From positions 186,001 to 250,000 of the forward strand of contig ML978143.1 of assembly GCA_010015805.1 (NCBI GenBank): 64,000 bases of DNA. Reading direction: 5' to 3'. The stretch comes from Rhizodiscina lignyota (Eukaryota > Ascomycota > Dothideomycetes > Aulographales > Rhizodiscinaceae). The position numbers and the translations under genes were made by a program. Under the pieces are notes generated by a model, which was given only the letters and a program-made list of their open reading frames with translations, was not told the origin of the DNA and did not search any database. Positions 33,117 through 44,614 of the stretch are shown here, in pieces (position 1 is the stretch's first letter; each line of letters starts with the position of its first letter).

Positions 33117-36100
33117 GGTTCTCAAGTGATCGACGCTCCCCGCTCTCGTTAGGCTTTCGTGACTCGAAGAGCAGCCATCAAAACAATTACAGGAAGTGAG
33201 CGATATGAGACAGCAAAGAGTGTTTGGCTGCTTAGTCGGGCAAACTCCAGATTTTGATGACACTAAAGGTCAAGTGTCAGAAAGGCAGAGCGAGCACCGG
33301 GGATCCGAAACTAGGCCGTGATCGGGACGAACCGATACCTTTTAAAGCGCGAGTCAGACGCAATAGGAAAGATCCTGGGGAGGGTGGAGGAGAAGGAGTA
33401 TGCAGACGCAGGAGCAAAATCGCGTGCGCTCCAGGAATCCGGTAGGCGGTCAGGCTGGTCTCTCGCGCAGTGTTCCTTGGTCAATAGTGGTGCGCAGAAG
33501 GTTCCGCGAGAATCAGAGTGGCCGAAAGTGGAAGGCTTCTCGTCCGTGCGACAGTGGTGCTTCGCGAGGTCAGCCGAGCTCTCCGAGTTTTGAGTGGACG
33601 ATAGGAAGACGCGATAATACAGGAGCAGGGAAGGGGCGGGAGATGGCAGTGAGATGTACGGTAGCAGTGTTCTAGTGTCGCCGTCGAGAGCTCGAGCATA
33701 GCCGAGTTGGGCACTCTGACATGAGAAGGAGTACGTAAAGCGCAGGGCAGATGGGAGACGGGATCAGATTAGAGAAAGAATCAGATACGGCGACGACGGA
33801 TGAGCGGCATGAATAGGCGCGAGCGGCATATGGACATTGGATGCGGTGCAGGCAGGCGTGTGGCAGCGGCGAATGTGGTGTAGCAGCGGCTCGAGGACAA
33901 TGTGATGGATGGGATTTGTCGCGCGCAATAAGGTAGGAGAGGAAGCAAAAAGCAAGCGCAAGAGCAATCAGCGAGTGTGCTTACCTGTCACAATAACGGA
34001 CCGCCGCAAAGGTGGTGCAACAGGGATGCAGACGATCGGAGGAAACGGCCTTGGTGGCTGTCTGCGCGCCCTGCTTTGACCAGGCCAGCGACACTTCCGA
34101 ACGGCTGATGGAGCGAGCGCGCTGGCGTCGTTCCTGGCGCGGTGGCGAGTCCGCTCGGAGCAGATGGCAGAGGGCGCGGCCAGTCGGCAGCGCAGGCTAA
34201 AGGGCGCGGAACGGTTTTGGATGGCGCGCCGTTGCGCAGGTGTAGGCCGGATCTAGGATTCAGTTAGATGGCGAGGGCTCGAGGGAGCGATGCGATGCGA
34301 TGCCCAGGGCAGGCAGGGCAGGGCAGGGCAGGCGGCAGGTCACCGCCACAGCAGCGCTCAACGCACCGGACAGACAGGCATGCAATGCCCAGGAGCGTGT
34401 CTGGACGAGCAGCACGACCATAAGAGTCGCAGCAGCAGCAGGTCGCGCGCTCCTGTATTTGGCTTCGGTGCGTCAGCGTCAGCAAATCAATCACTCTCGC
34501 TCGCTGAATGATGATGCACGGAGACAGGGCCCACGGCAGACGTGGAGCCCTGACTCCGGGATCCAAGCGGATGGGAGTGCGCTGGGTGCTGTGCTAACGA
34601 CGGCCCCAATGGAGAATGATTAGGTGGATGGATGAGTGGATGTGGTGGAACACAGGCAGAGCGTCGACTAGCAGGCCGGCATGCAGGATCCAGACTCGGT
34701 CGGCGGTGGCATTGACGTGCTGCTGGAAGCATGAAGACGAGGGCAATAGCCAGAGCAGTAGCCGCGGACGATGCCGCTGTGGGACAGCGACGGGGACGGA
34801 GGATTGTGAGAGGAGATGGCACGGCAGGCAGGAGGCTCTCGCTGCTCGGCGCGAGTGATGCGAGCGACTTCTGGACGCTCCTTCCCCACACACCGAGCGT
34901 TAGGGTTGTTCGGTTGGATGAAGCGGGCAGCGGCGCTTGGATCGGCGGCCAGACTGAGGGCCAACGGGGCGCCTTCCAGTTCCTTCCAAAACGCAGCGCC
35001 ATCGACCAGCCCCCTTGCTGCCGACCCCCAGTTTCCCGCGTGCTGGCGTCAGCGCCGAGAAGAACGAGATGGACGTCCAGCGGCGCTCCGTCTGCTGCGG
35101 CGCGGAGAGCTCGCATGTCGAGGCCAGGCAGAGGGCAGGCGGACGGCGGGCAGGTGGCATGCAGACCGGTCGCGTTGCTGAGGCAAGAGGCAGGGACGGC
35201 ATGTCAGGGGAGCGCGGTGATGGGCGATCTTGGGCGGTTGAGATCCCGTCTCAGCGCTGCGCTTCAACCTTCCGAGCACTCGCCATCGCACATGGATTAG
35301 GACATGCCCTGTGAGAACTCCCGAACTCGCCGCACCTCCACGGCCTCCCGCGCCGCAACCCTGCTGCGTCCATCGTGTGAGTGTCCAGCGGTCACCGCCG
35401 TGCCATGCCCCTTCCGGCCTGCCGCCATAAGGCCCGCCAATCGCGCCAGCCGGAACGCGCCCGCGACTCCTTCTGCTTCTCTTCCGGAGAGCGCACTCCA
35501 TGTCGTGTGTGCTGGAGATGCTCGAGAGATAGCCTACTTCTATCCTAAGTATAGCCCCCCGCACCCTGGCCACGCCTCAATTTAACTTCCATCGCCGCCG
35601 CCCATTGATGACAGTGACAATGCCATTGCCATATTCGTTCTGTCGGAAACGGCGCGAGCTCCACCTGCTGATCGTCCCGCATCTGACACTCCACCTCCCA
35701 ATATCAGGGACGCTGGGCCGGCACCGACAATTCGGAAGCTTGGCCGCGCTCTGAGGTCACGATACAGACGACGTTCACTCAGAGTTGCCGCGCTGTATAC
35801 GCTGCACGCGTGGGCCACGTTCTTGTGTCGCCCGCCTAACCGCAAGGGCTCGATGTTTAAGACATGCCATGTAGCCTCAATCGACCACCAGTCGATCTCG
35901 GGGCATCCGAGCACTTCATCAGCCCTGTCGCCCGCGCCTCTCGCTTGACAGCGCGGCCAAGACACAAATTAAAGCGCATTCATGCAACGGCGCAGCAGGC
36001 GAGCAGAGCCTCACGTTAGCTGCGCGCCGGATAAAAGGGCCAGACATTCTGGCGTGCAGGAGACTTTCTCGCCAAACGCTCCGAGCCGTGCACGCCCAAG

Positions 36101-37299
36101 GTTGGCACTGCAGGCGCTTAGGGTATTGTTCATCATCTCGTGCGTCTATGCGAATACGAAGGCGCGAAAAACCGGGCGCCCCATCCCCATCTCAATGCAT
36201 GCGAATCACCCTCCCTTTCGCCCTCGCCCGCACGCCGCCAACGCCCTCGCCGCCCACTAGCGCCCTGCTTCTCGAAAGTCGAAACAAACGCCGGCCGGCA
36301 ATCCTCCGAGAGCGCGAGCCTGCTCAGCCGCGCTGTGGTGCGTGCGGATTGGGGGCACGCCCGGCCACATCAAGCAGATGACTGGCATGCTTCTGCTGCC
36401 CGTATTCTCGCCGCCATGGGCATGAAATTATCTTGCATGAAGCGCCGCCCACCTGGATCGATGAAAATCCTCTTTCCCCGCTGACTGTGTCTTCTCACAC
36501 GCCCACTCACCACCGCTCGTCCAACCGGAATTCCAGAAATGCTGCATACGCCGCCCAAACGCACCTCTGCACCTCTGCAGAACCTGGCACATGGGCCTTC
36601 CAAAACAGCGCGCAAATGCCGTTGCTTCCACGGCCGCGGTGCGTCGCCGACCGGGCTCATGCTGGCCGCCGCGCTCCAATTCTGCTATTCGCTACGCCCG
36701 CCAGTCACTCCTCACTGACTACCGTCTCTCTCCAAATAGGCCGCGGTGCGTCATCTTCGTGTTCGCATATTTAGGGCACGGTAGCGATGAGACTCTCTGC
36801 GGCCTGCAGGGCTGTGTAAGGCAGGTCGTCGGCAGCACGCGAGAGCGAGCATAGGCGTTGAAACATCTTTCACGCCTTCCGAAGGGGTAAGGAAGGCCAT
36901 CGTCTCCCATCTCACGTGACTTCGGAACTCGCCGGTCGGCCAGCCTGTGACTGCCAGAAGCGGCAGGCTTCTTGAACGTCGACCTCCGCACGCTCCACTT
37001 CGCTCCACCCTCAATTCCATCGCACACTCATTTGCACAATTTTCACTGCACTGAGCCGCCGCCACTATCTGAGAAAAATCAATACGTAGATGCTGCGCTA
37101 CTTTCGCTAAAGTATAAGTACAACAAGAGCAAGTATTACGCTGTCATTATCTCATTGGCCTGCAACCCCTTGATAAGCCTGCCACTCTTTTTTCGTCTTG
37201 AAGGATCGATTTTCGATCTTCTCAAATTCATAATTCGCATTTTTAGAACTCGCATTGTCATCATACTCTCTGCGCCAAAACCATTGGCCACATTCGAAG
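33117..37299. other. 4.2 kb GC-rich gene-free region
   Basis: Shared upstream region of the Zn2Cys6 gene and adenine deaminase. Roughly 33.3-36.9 kb is visibly GC-rich. Overlapping frames occur on all six readings with low-complexity Ala/Arg/Pro/Ser content and no domain, the pattern of non-coding GC-rich DNA. The last 250 bp before 37300 turn AT-rich. Confidence 0.6.
34307..34339. repeat. GGGCA/GGCA short tandem repeat
   Basis: A run of GGCAG and GGGCA units inside the GC-rich intergenic region. Confidence 0.75.
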
Positions 37300-38364
37300 A
37301 TGTGCAAATCATCGATCCATTCGTTCCTTCAGGCCCTTCCCAAGGTGGAGCATCACATGCACATCGAAGGTGCTCTGTCGCCTTCTCTGATCTTCAAACT
37401 GGCCGCGAAAAATGGCATCGAGCTCCCCAAGGATGATTCAGCATTCTCTTCTGTCGAATCCCTGGTCGAGCGGTACAAGCACTTTACCTCCCTGGACGAT
37501 TTCCTCCACTACTACTACATCGGCATGTCTGTCCTCCTTTCTGCCGGTGATTTCGAGGCTCTTGCATGGGACTACTTCCAACACGCCGCGGCTGACGGTG
37601 TTGTCCACGCTGAGCTATTCTACGACCCGCAGGCGCACACTTCCCGAGGAGTATCCTACTCAACAATCGTCTCGGGTATATCTGCCGCGCGGAAACGAGC
37701 AGAGTCCGAGTTTGGCATTACGACAGAGCTCATATGCTGCTTCCTGCGGCATCTCCCTGTGTCCGACTCGCTGATGGCATTTGACTCCTCAGAAATCCAG
37801 GCTTCTTTCAAGGATGGTTCGGTAATCGGCATCGGTCTCGACTCTACCGAGCTCGACAAGCCTCCGCATCTTTGGAAAGAACTCTACGCAAAAGCAGCAA
37901 CACAGGAGCTTAATCTTACCGCGCATGCTGGCGAAGAGGGACCGGCAGAGTACATCACGGACGCTCTGGCATCGTTACACATCTCAAGAATAGATCATGG
38001 CGTTCATCTAATCGACGACCCGGAACTGATGGCGAGTGTGGCGAAGGAAGGCATCATGCTGACAGTTTGTCCAATCAGCAATGTCGTGCTGAAATGCTTC
38101 CCGAGCATCAAAGACGTACCGATTCGGAAGTTTTTGGACGCGGGCGTCAGGTTCAGTATCAACAGCGACGATCCGGCATATTTCGGTGGTTATATTCTAG
38201 ACAACTACTGTGCTGTAGATGATGCTTTTCAACTAAGCGCGGAGGAATGGAAAAGTGTCTGCAGGGCGGCAATTGAGGGCAGTTGGTGCTCCGAGGAGAG
38301 GAAAGCGGAACTATTGGAGCGGCTTCACAGCGTAATGGAGCATTGGAGAAGCAAAGTTGCATAG
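37300..38364 (+). CDS. AAH1: Adenine deaminase (Aah1-type)
   Basis: A single exon of 354 residues from the first in-frame ATG at 37300. It belongs to the adenosine/adenine deaminase metal-dependent hydrolases, converting adenine to hypoxanthine plus ammonia in purine salvage. Metal and catalytic motifs: VEHHMHIEGA (H19 and H21), LTAHAGEEG with the active-site Glu, RIDHGVHL, and SINSDDPAYFG with the metal-binding Asp. The stretch VCPISNVVLKCFP is characteristic of the fungal Aah1 branch rather than of mammalian-type adenosine deaminase. The length matches the family. No targeting signal is present, so cytosolic and nuclear location is likely. Adenine rather than adenosine as substrate is by subfamily resemblance. 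Confidence 0.93.
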   Translation: MCKSSIHSFLQALPKVEHHMHIEGALSPSLIFKLAAKNGIELPKDDSAFSSVESLVERYKHFTSLDDFLHYYYIGMSVLLSAGDFEALAWDYFQHAAADGVVHAELFYDPQAHTSRGVSYSTIVSGISAARKRAESEFGITTELICCFLRHLPVSDSLMAFDSSEIQASFKDGSVIGIGLDSTELDKPPHLWKELYAKAATQELNLTAHAGEEGPAEYITDALASLHISRIDHGVHLIDDPELMASVAKEGIMLTVCPISNVVLKCFPSIKDVPIRKFLDAGVRFSINSDDPAYFGGYILDNYCAVDDAFQLSAEEWKSVCRAAIEGSWCSEERKAELLERLHSVMEHWRSKVA

Positions 38365-38975
38365 CTAAAATATTTCTGGAAATGAAGAAAATATCTCAAA
38401 GGACTTCTACCGTTAGTCACATTGGGATATGAAGCCACAGAAGGGTGCCTTTTAGTCTTCGGGTGCTACATCGCGTATTTGGCGGGATCGTGCATTGACC
38501 ACCGCGTTCAACTTGCAATTGCACGCGATGGAACGTATATGCCGTTTCCCTTATCACAATCCCAAATTCTAACCGAAATGCTGTGTCATTTCCATCGCAC
38601 GTGGTTCTTGTGTTCCAGCATGTAGTGCAGTTACATAAGAGCTCCGATATCGTTTGATAAAGCAGCAAAGCTCCTCCGCTCCGCTGCAAATGCGCGCTCG
38701 TGAGATCCATTCCTTAAGCAGTATATCTTTCCGTTTCCATGTCTCCATACATATTACCTCTCAGCATTTCTGTTCCTTCAAGGTTGCAACGGTTTCGTTA
38801 AGGCCCACAAAGTCATAAGAAAGAGACGGGACAGAGCGAGACTCGACAGTCTCACACGATCAAGTCCGACCCGAAGACGAGCCCCAATCGCGCGAGAGAA
38901 AGAACCAAACCAACATCGAACTAGAACATAGCATCAAATTGAACCAATACGACTATCCACTAAGGTCAATTCAAC
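38365..38975. other. Intergenic region AAH1-DUF1989 gene
   Basis: Promoter of the DUF1989 gene; no other feature recognised. Confidence 0.5.
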
Positions 38976-39908
38976 ATGGTCGCCCCGTGGTCAGCCAGCA
39001 ACCCCCTCCAACCAACCTACTCCGCACCCCCAATCGACAAAGAGCTCTACAACCGCATCGCCATCAACACGCAATCCCGCCACCTCACCCAGTCTTTCAC
39101 CATCCCGCCCCGCTCCGGGCTCGCCTGGCGCGCTCCCGCCGGCTCCATCATCCGCCTGTCGACGCCCGAAGGACCGCAAGTCGGCGACCTCAACCTCTGG
39201 AACCTGCACAACCCGCGCGAGCGCTTCTGGGCGACGCGCACGCGGCAACTCCAGCGCTCGCATGCCCGCGTCGGCGACCGCCTGTGGAGCTGCCTGCCGT
39301 ACCTGCGGCCCCTGGTGACCGTCGTGGCCGACAGCCTCGACGGATGGAACAAGGACGCGCGCGGCGTGCCCGTCGAAGACGAGTTCGGCGTGCGCTGGGG
39401 CGTGCACGACCTCCTCGGCACGCGCTGCGACCCGTACGTCAACCGGCTGATCAGCGGCGAGAGCTACGACTTCCAGTGCCACAGCAACCTCACGCGCGCC
39501 GTGCTGCCGTGGGGCCTGGCCGAGAGCGACGTGCACGACGTGATCAACGTCTTCCAGGCGACTGGCTTCGACCGCGAGGGCCGCTACTGCATGGCCGCCA
39601 GCCCCGCGACGGCCGGCACGTATCTGGAGCTGTTTGCTGAGCAGGACCTGCTGTGCGCGCTGAGCACGTGTCCGGGCGGGGACCTGTCGAATTATGGGTG
39701 GGGGGAGGGCACGGAGGGGCGGAGCATGAAGGATTGCTGTCGGCCGATTAAGGTGGAGGTGTTTGAGATTGAGGGGGGTGCGAAGGGGGAGGTGTTGATG
39801 GGGTGGAAGGAGCCGGAGGTGCCGGCGTATAGGGGGTTACATTCTATTAAGGTGCCAGTTGGGGAGGATGGGTTGGAGGTTGAAGGGGTGGAAAGAGTGA
39901 ACGCGTAG
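38976..39908 (+). CDS. DUF1989 (urea carboxylase-associated) protein
   Basis: A single exon of 310 residues. Recognisable DUF1989 blocks: IPPRSGLAWRAPAGSIIRL near the start, GPQVGDLNLWN, the RFW(A)TRTRQ segment, LLGTRCDPY, SYDFQCHSNL and the cysteine-bearing DLLCALSTCPGGDLSN. In bacteria this family sits beside urea carboxylase or is annotated as a urea-carboxylase-associated or aminomethyltransferase-related protein. The biochemical role in fungi is unproven. No targeting signal is present. The first two thirds have very high GC at third positions, which opens false frames on both strands; the last third is G-rich. It follows adenine deaminase on the same strand. Confidence 0.85.
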   Translation: MVAPWSASNPLQPTYSAPPIDKELYNRIAINTQSRHLTQSFTIPPRSGLAWRAPAGSIIRLSTPEGPQVGDLNLWNLHNPRERFWATRTRQLQRSHARVGDRLWSCLPYLRPLVTVVADSLDGWNKDARGVPVEDEFGVRWGVHDLLGTRCDPYVNRLISGESYDFQCHSNLTRAVLPWGLAESDVHDVINVFQATGFDREGRYCMAASPATAGTYLELFAEQDLLCALSTCPGGDLSNYGWGEGTEGRSMKDCCRPIKVEVFEIEGGAKGEVLMGWKEPEVPAYRGLHSIKVPVGEDGLEVEGVERVNA

Positions 39909-40504
39909 TGACTGAGCTTGTGGAGTGCTCAAGGCATGGCGTATGGAGACGAAGCATTTTGAATGTGCTGTAGAGAACGAGTGAATTCGAGGGACTGGAG
40001 TAGAGGTATGTAGTATGACCGCACCCATATCTTCGTTCACAAATGCACCGTTTACTTAGTCACACGCAAGCTGTGCTTGTCTTGTGCCATCCAGATCTCT
40101 TAATGGATACATTAACTTGTTTAGGGTGTACCAAAGGCAAGCACGCAAGAATCCAATGCTACAACGTGTATTCATGGCGTGTTTGGTTATATCCGGAGTT
40201 CTAGTCAGCACATTGGGGGAGACTCGGCAGTACTGGCAGAGTTAAATGCAGAGAGTAGACGGATTCTTGTATTCAGCGTCTACAGAATCCAGAAGGGTAA
40301 GCCAAAAGGCCCAACCGGCCAAGCGAACCTGCCATTGAAGGCCTCTACTGATCGTGACAGATCACTCCTTCCAGCACGTCATCCTCACAACTTCCTTCTC
40401 CTTCCCCCACACCTTGGCGTCCCTGCCTCATGGCTCCGGTATCTGCGCACGTAAGATCTGTATGGTCTCATCTCTACTCGCCAGTTGCTTGCGGAGGTCC
40501 GCAA
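39909..40504. other. Intergenic region between convergent genes
   Basis: No credible gene or repeat recognised. Confidence 0.5.
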
Positions 40505-41257
40505 TTACCTCGTCATCTCATCTTCGGCCTCCTCATCTTCCTCGGTCGGGGCGCCTGGGGGTGCGTCTTGCGCAGCGATGGGAGCTGCTTCGGTGGCCGC
40601 CTCGCGCACCGCAGTCGCGCGTTTAGGGGCTGGGAGCTGTGGTCCCTCGCTCTTCTCGCACCTCTTGCAGCCAGCCGCTGGGTCGGCGTCGGGGTCGTTC
40701 AGGAGCGTCGCGAAGTATCCGCTGGGATTCTTATTAACGTCCTCGAAGGCACAGACGAGAAGCTTCACTGCGGTTCTGTAGCACCAGTCGGGGCGGCTGC
40801 TGAGGTACTGCGCGAAGGGAGAGACCGAGTCGGCATTGGCTGGCTCGTGGATGATTGTGTCGGCAGTGAGGCCCCACATCTGCACGAAGAAGTTGATGTC
40901 CACGGCGGGACTGTCTGGCTCTGGGTCTTGTGAGGCGACGAGCTGGTCTTCTGAGTGTTCTGGGTCCGTGATGTAGCTGACGACAGTGTCGATGAAGCGC
41001 GTGAACTGGTGTTCGTGCAAGTCGGTTCTTGCCTGGCTCAGCAACTCCTTGACCCAGCCACCATGGCCCTCATCCTTGAGGCAGGCGTTGTACCAGTCCC
41101 GTAGATGGGAGGCAACGCGGTCGGACTGAATCCACCGTTTTTCTAGGTCGGACGCCAGGAAGCTGGAAGAGTTGTGGAGATCGGTCAAGAGAGACGCGTC
41201 GAAATGGAAATGGCTTGCATTGCTACGCCTCGCCGAACGTGTGCTGGTAGCAGCCAT
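40505..41257 (-). CDS. Hypothetical protein, acidic tail
   Basis: A single exon of 250 residues from the ATG at 41257. I do not recognise a family. The N-terminal 170 residues look globular and helical with many Trp/Phe residues (WYNACLKDEGHGGW, WCYRTAVKLLVCAF). One C-x2-C pair follows (CKRCEK), and the last 50 residues are Ala/Pro-rich and then acidic. There is no signal peptide or membrane segment. It lies between a convergent DUF1989 gene and DRS1 on the same strand. The frame has coding-like composition and a good ATG context, so I regard it as a real gene. Confidence 0.65.
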   Translation of the reverse strand: MAATSTRSARRSNASHFHFDASLLTDLHNSSSFLASDLEKRWIQSDRVASHLRDWYNACLKDEGHGGWVKELLSQARTDLHEHQFTRFIDTVVSYITDPEHSEDQLVASQDPEPDSPAVDINFFVQMWGLTADTIIHEPANADSVSPFAQYLSSRPDWCYRTAVKLLVCAFEDVNKNPSGYFATLLNDPDADPAAGCKRCEKSEGPQLPAPKRATAVREAATEAAPIAAQDAPPGAPTEEDEEAEDEMTR

Positions 41258-41686
41258 GGTAACTTTGTGGGTGGTGGAGAGGTAGTATTGTAATGTGGGA
41301 AGTGGTTATAGAAAGCAAGGTGTGGAAGTTATGGTGTGGAAGTCAAGGTGTAGAAGTCAGGTTGTAGAAGCCAGGTTGTAGAGAATGAAGAAAATTTTTG
41401 GTAGGTGCCTGCGGCAAAACATTCACAATGATGTTGCCCGTGCGTGGCGCGTCAGTGTTGTCATGTTGTTGTGTTATACCGCGTAACCGTGACTTTTGCT
41501 TTGCTTAGCGTGGATGTTAACACAGGTGAATAAGCGCTTCACCTTTCACATCTCATGCGTATCTGGATTAAATCATAGCGGGAGATGAAGGGACTGTTAT
41601 GAGACCGAGTGAGCTCAGGAGGTGGATTGCCATCGCACACAATTTGGTGTTCGGCGAATGCCCCATCAAATCTCAACCTACTCTGC
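41258..41686. other. Intergenic region with GTGTAGAAGTC-like short repeats
   Basis: Around 41318-41385 a degenerate AAGTYAGGTTGTAGAAG-type unit repeats several times; otherwise empty. Confidence 0.5.
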
Positions 41687-44160
41687 TCATCGTCTACCAC
41701 GCGTCTTCCCCGCTCTCTGTATTGGTTTTGGCTTCGACTTGGACTTGGGCTTTGACTTCGAATTACCCTTCGCCCCATTCATTGCATCACCCTTCCCCTT
41801 CTTCCACATCGTCTTTTCCTTCCTCTCGTCTCTCATATCAAGCCTCTTCTTCTCCTTATTACTAAGCTTCTTCTTTGCCTTCCCATTGGCCACACCATCT
41901 ACCGGACCATTCAATTCCGAGTATCCCTTCGACCTCGCCTCCTTCTTGTCCTTCTCGCTCTCGAACCAAGTCCTCTTTGGCCGGCTCATAATCTCGTTCT
42001 CATGCTCGACCAGATTCTCGCCCTTCCTCACATCTCTCTCCGCCTGGTTGAGCACTTTCTCTTCCTTCTCCTCCTTCAACACGGCATCGACCTCTTCCTC
42101 CAGGTCATCGATTTTTTTTGCCCAAGCGTCTGCCTCCGCAGGTGGCACTACTCTGGAAGCAATCTTGGCGCCTTGCGCCCGGGCTGCCTTGACAGCGGCT
42201 TTGACAACTTTCCGATCGGGCTCAGCGGCAATCGTACACGACCGGCCAGATCGTCCAGCACGCGCTGTTCTACCCACACGATGAAGATAGATTTCGTGAG
42301 ATTGAGGAGCTTCGTAATTGATAACGGTATCGACGCCTTTGATGTCGAGACCACGCGAGGCAAGGTCGGTCGCAAGAAGGAATGAGACTTTTCCTGAACG
42401 GAAGGCTTCTACACTGTTTATTCTCTGCATGTGCAATTCAAAGATTAGCAACAACATTATGCAATTTTGAGCGCAATTCCGTCACATACCTGTTCCTGGC
42501 TCATGCTTCCATGAAGCTCGCCAGCTTTCAGCCCGCATAAGCCAAATAGCACTCTTACTCTATGGGCGTCCTTCTTCTGCCTGAAAAACACAATAACCTT
42601 CTCCGTGTATACATTTTCGCATAGCCACATGAGGCATGCCAGTCGTTTGTTCTCTCTGCCTGGCCTCAGCCTTACAAATTCCTGCACCAAGCCTTGCACC
42701 GTCTGGCGCTTCGCATCCACCATCAACCTCACTGGTCGATTTAGTCCGACGCGAATGAGCTTGTCGACTGAGTCGGTCATCGTTGCTGAGAAGAGCATCG
42801 TTTGGCGTGACTTTGGAATGGTCGTGAGAATCTCATTAAGCTCGTCTGCGAAACCATCCTCCAGCATGCGATCGGCTTCATCGAGAATGAGGATCTCAAT
42901 AGCATCAACAGCAAAGCTCGGGGAATTGCGCATGTGGTCGATGAATCTACCTGGCGTAGCAATGACTATGTCTGGACGGCTCTTTAGAACATTCTCCTGC
43001 TCGCGTAGACTGAAGCCGCCGACAATGAGGGCGGATGTGACATCGGTGAAACTAGCGAGCTTCTTTGTGACGTTGAAGCATTGAACTGCTAATTCTCTTG
43101 TCGGCATGAGGATCGCGACACGAGTTGTTGCAACTTTCTTTGGCCTGTACAGTAGACGTTCGAGGATCGGAATGATGAAAGCGGCAGTTTTGCCGGATCC
43201 AGTAACTGCTCCACCCACAACATCTTTGCCTAGTAATGCAACGGGGATGGTCTTTGATTGAATTGGAGTGGGAGTGCTGAAGCTCACCGAGGAGAGCCCT
43301 TTGAGGATCGGACGGGAGAGGGACATTGACTGGAAGGAGCCAGAGCCGGACGGGATTGGCTTTTTAGATCCGTTCAGATTTTCCTCGGGCGCGAAGAATG
43401 CTGCTCGACGCTCTGCCTCGACTGGATCTTCCTCATCTTCCTCGTCTGATGTCTGAGAAGCGAAGTCGTCTGGATGAGATACGGGCACTGCTTCTGAGCC
43501 TGAATCGGAAGCATCATCTGCATCTGCACTGTCTAGCTCTACCCCAGAATCTTCATCTTCCTCATCCGCATTTTCTTCATCCATCGCAGCCATTCCAAAT
43601 CCATCCTCTGCCAGGGTCTCATCTTCATCATCCCCAAAACTGTGGAAGACATCCTCATCGCTATCTTCCTCAGCATCCTCAGCGTTAGAGTCCGCATTGT
43701 CTTCTCCACTGGTTCCATTAGTCTTGCCCTTCCGCCTGCGAGCAATAATGTCATCAATGTCCACGCCTTTCTTGTTCCCTCCCACGACCTGTTCTTTCGG
43801 AACCGTGGCCATGCCCCAGCCATCGAAGTCTTCCAGACCGTCTACATCTCCTCCGCCAATCTGAAACTCAAAGTCCGATGCGAGTGCCCCATCATCTTCA
43901 CCAGCATCTGCCCATGTGTGGTTCGGGGTGTCGTCGTTGTCGTCTGAATCTTGCCCGCCGCCTCTCTCGACTTCACTCTTTTTCTGCTTCTTTGCTTTGG
44001 CTTTGACTTTAGAACTGTCTGCATTGTCCCGCTTGCGCTTTGTGCCGACTTGAGCACGATTGTCGTCAGAGGCGCCTTCGAGGTTGGGGAAGTCGTCGTT
44101 GTCGGAGATGGTTAGAACGAAGTCATCTTCAGGAAGATGTTGAAGCCCCTGCAGAGCCAT
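41687..44160 (-). CDS. DRS1: ATP-dependent DEAD-box RNA helicase Drs1 (ribosome biogenesis)
   Basis: Exons 44160-42490 and 42424-41687 (phase 0) give 802 residues. Drs1 is a nucleolar helicase needed for maturation of the 60S ribosomal subunit. The N-terminal 270 residues are acidic with Asp/Glu-Ser runs and a lysine-rich segment, as in yeast Drs1. The helicase core shows the Q-motif ([11 protein letters not shown]), [47 protein letters not shown] and [13 protein letters not shown] in order. The intron falls inside the second RecA lobe. The C-terminus is highly basic ([15 protein letters not shown], then [12 protein letters not shown]), fitting RNA binding and nucleolar retention. It is divergent from the oxygenase-like gene with a 454 bp shared promoter. 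Confidence 0.96.
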
Positions 44161-44614
44161 AACCTCACAACTGTATTGGCATATGGGCTGTGCTTTGACA
44201 GAGATGTTCTTGATGTAGTGGATATAATTTTTGGTGAAGGATGATTTTCATACGCTAAAAGTTTGGCGCTCGGGCCCTTGTCTTGCAGGGGTGCGATGCG
44301 CCGATTATGTCACACATCGTGGCCTCCAGTCGCGTGAGCTTTCAATCCCATCTCGCCGGAGATTGAATTCACGATTCATACACTCTGTTAATCATATGAC
44401 CTGCAATGCTTCGAAATCGATAACGGCTGTGGTGTTGTATGCCAGTATCTGCCCCGCGACCACCCCGTAAGAGGACCAAGGCTGTGAATGTGGCTATGTT
44501 CGCAACGCCAACTGCCTGACGTAGCGCGTGGCTTTATATCTCCTCCTCTCTTTTCCTAGATCCCATATTTGTCTCTTCTTCAGCTTTCCACGTCCTATAG
44601 CTTAACGCTGAACA
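44161..44614. promoter_or_regulatory. Divergent promoter DRS1 / oxygenase-like gene
   Basis: 454 bp between two divergent start codons. TTTATATC near 44532 and a pyrimidine-rich tract before the ATG at 44615 look like core promoter elements of the plus-strand gene. Confidence 0.4.

Noticed and set aside
34487-35116. 209-codon minus-strand frame in the GC-rich block
   Set aside because: Low-complexity Ala/Arg/Pro/Ser content, many equally long overlapping frames on both strands, no domain or splice pattern.
38939-39640. 233-codon second plus-strand frame, plus antisense frames
   Set aside because: Arg/Ala/Pro-rich product of the very high GC at third positions of the DUF1989 gene, which is the real coding frame.
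41622-42284. 220-codon plus-strand frame
   Set aside because: Antisense to the Lys-rich C-terminus of DRS1, where helicase motifs prove the minus frame.
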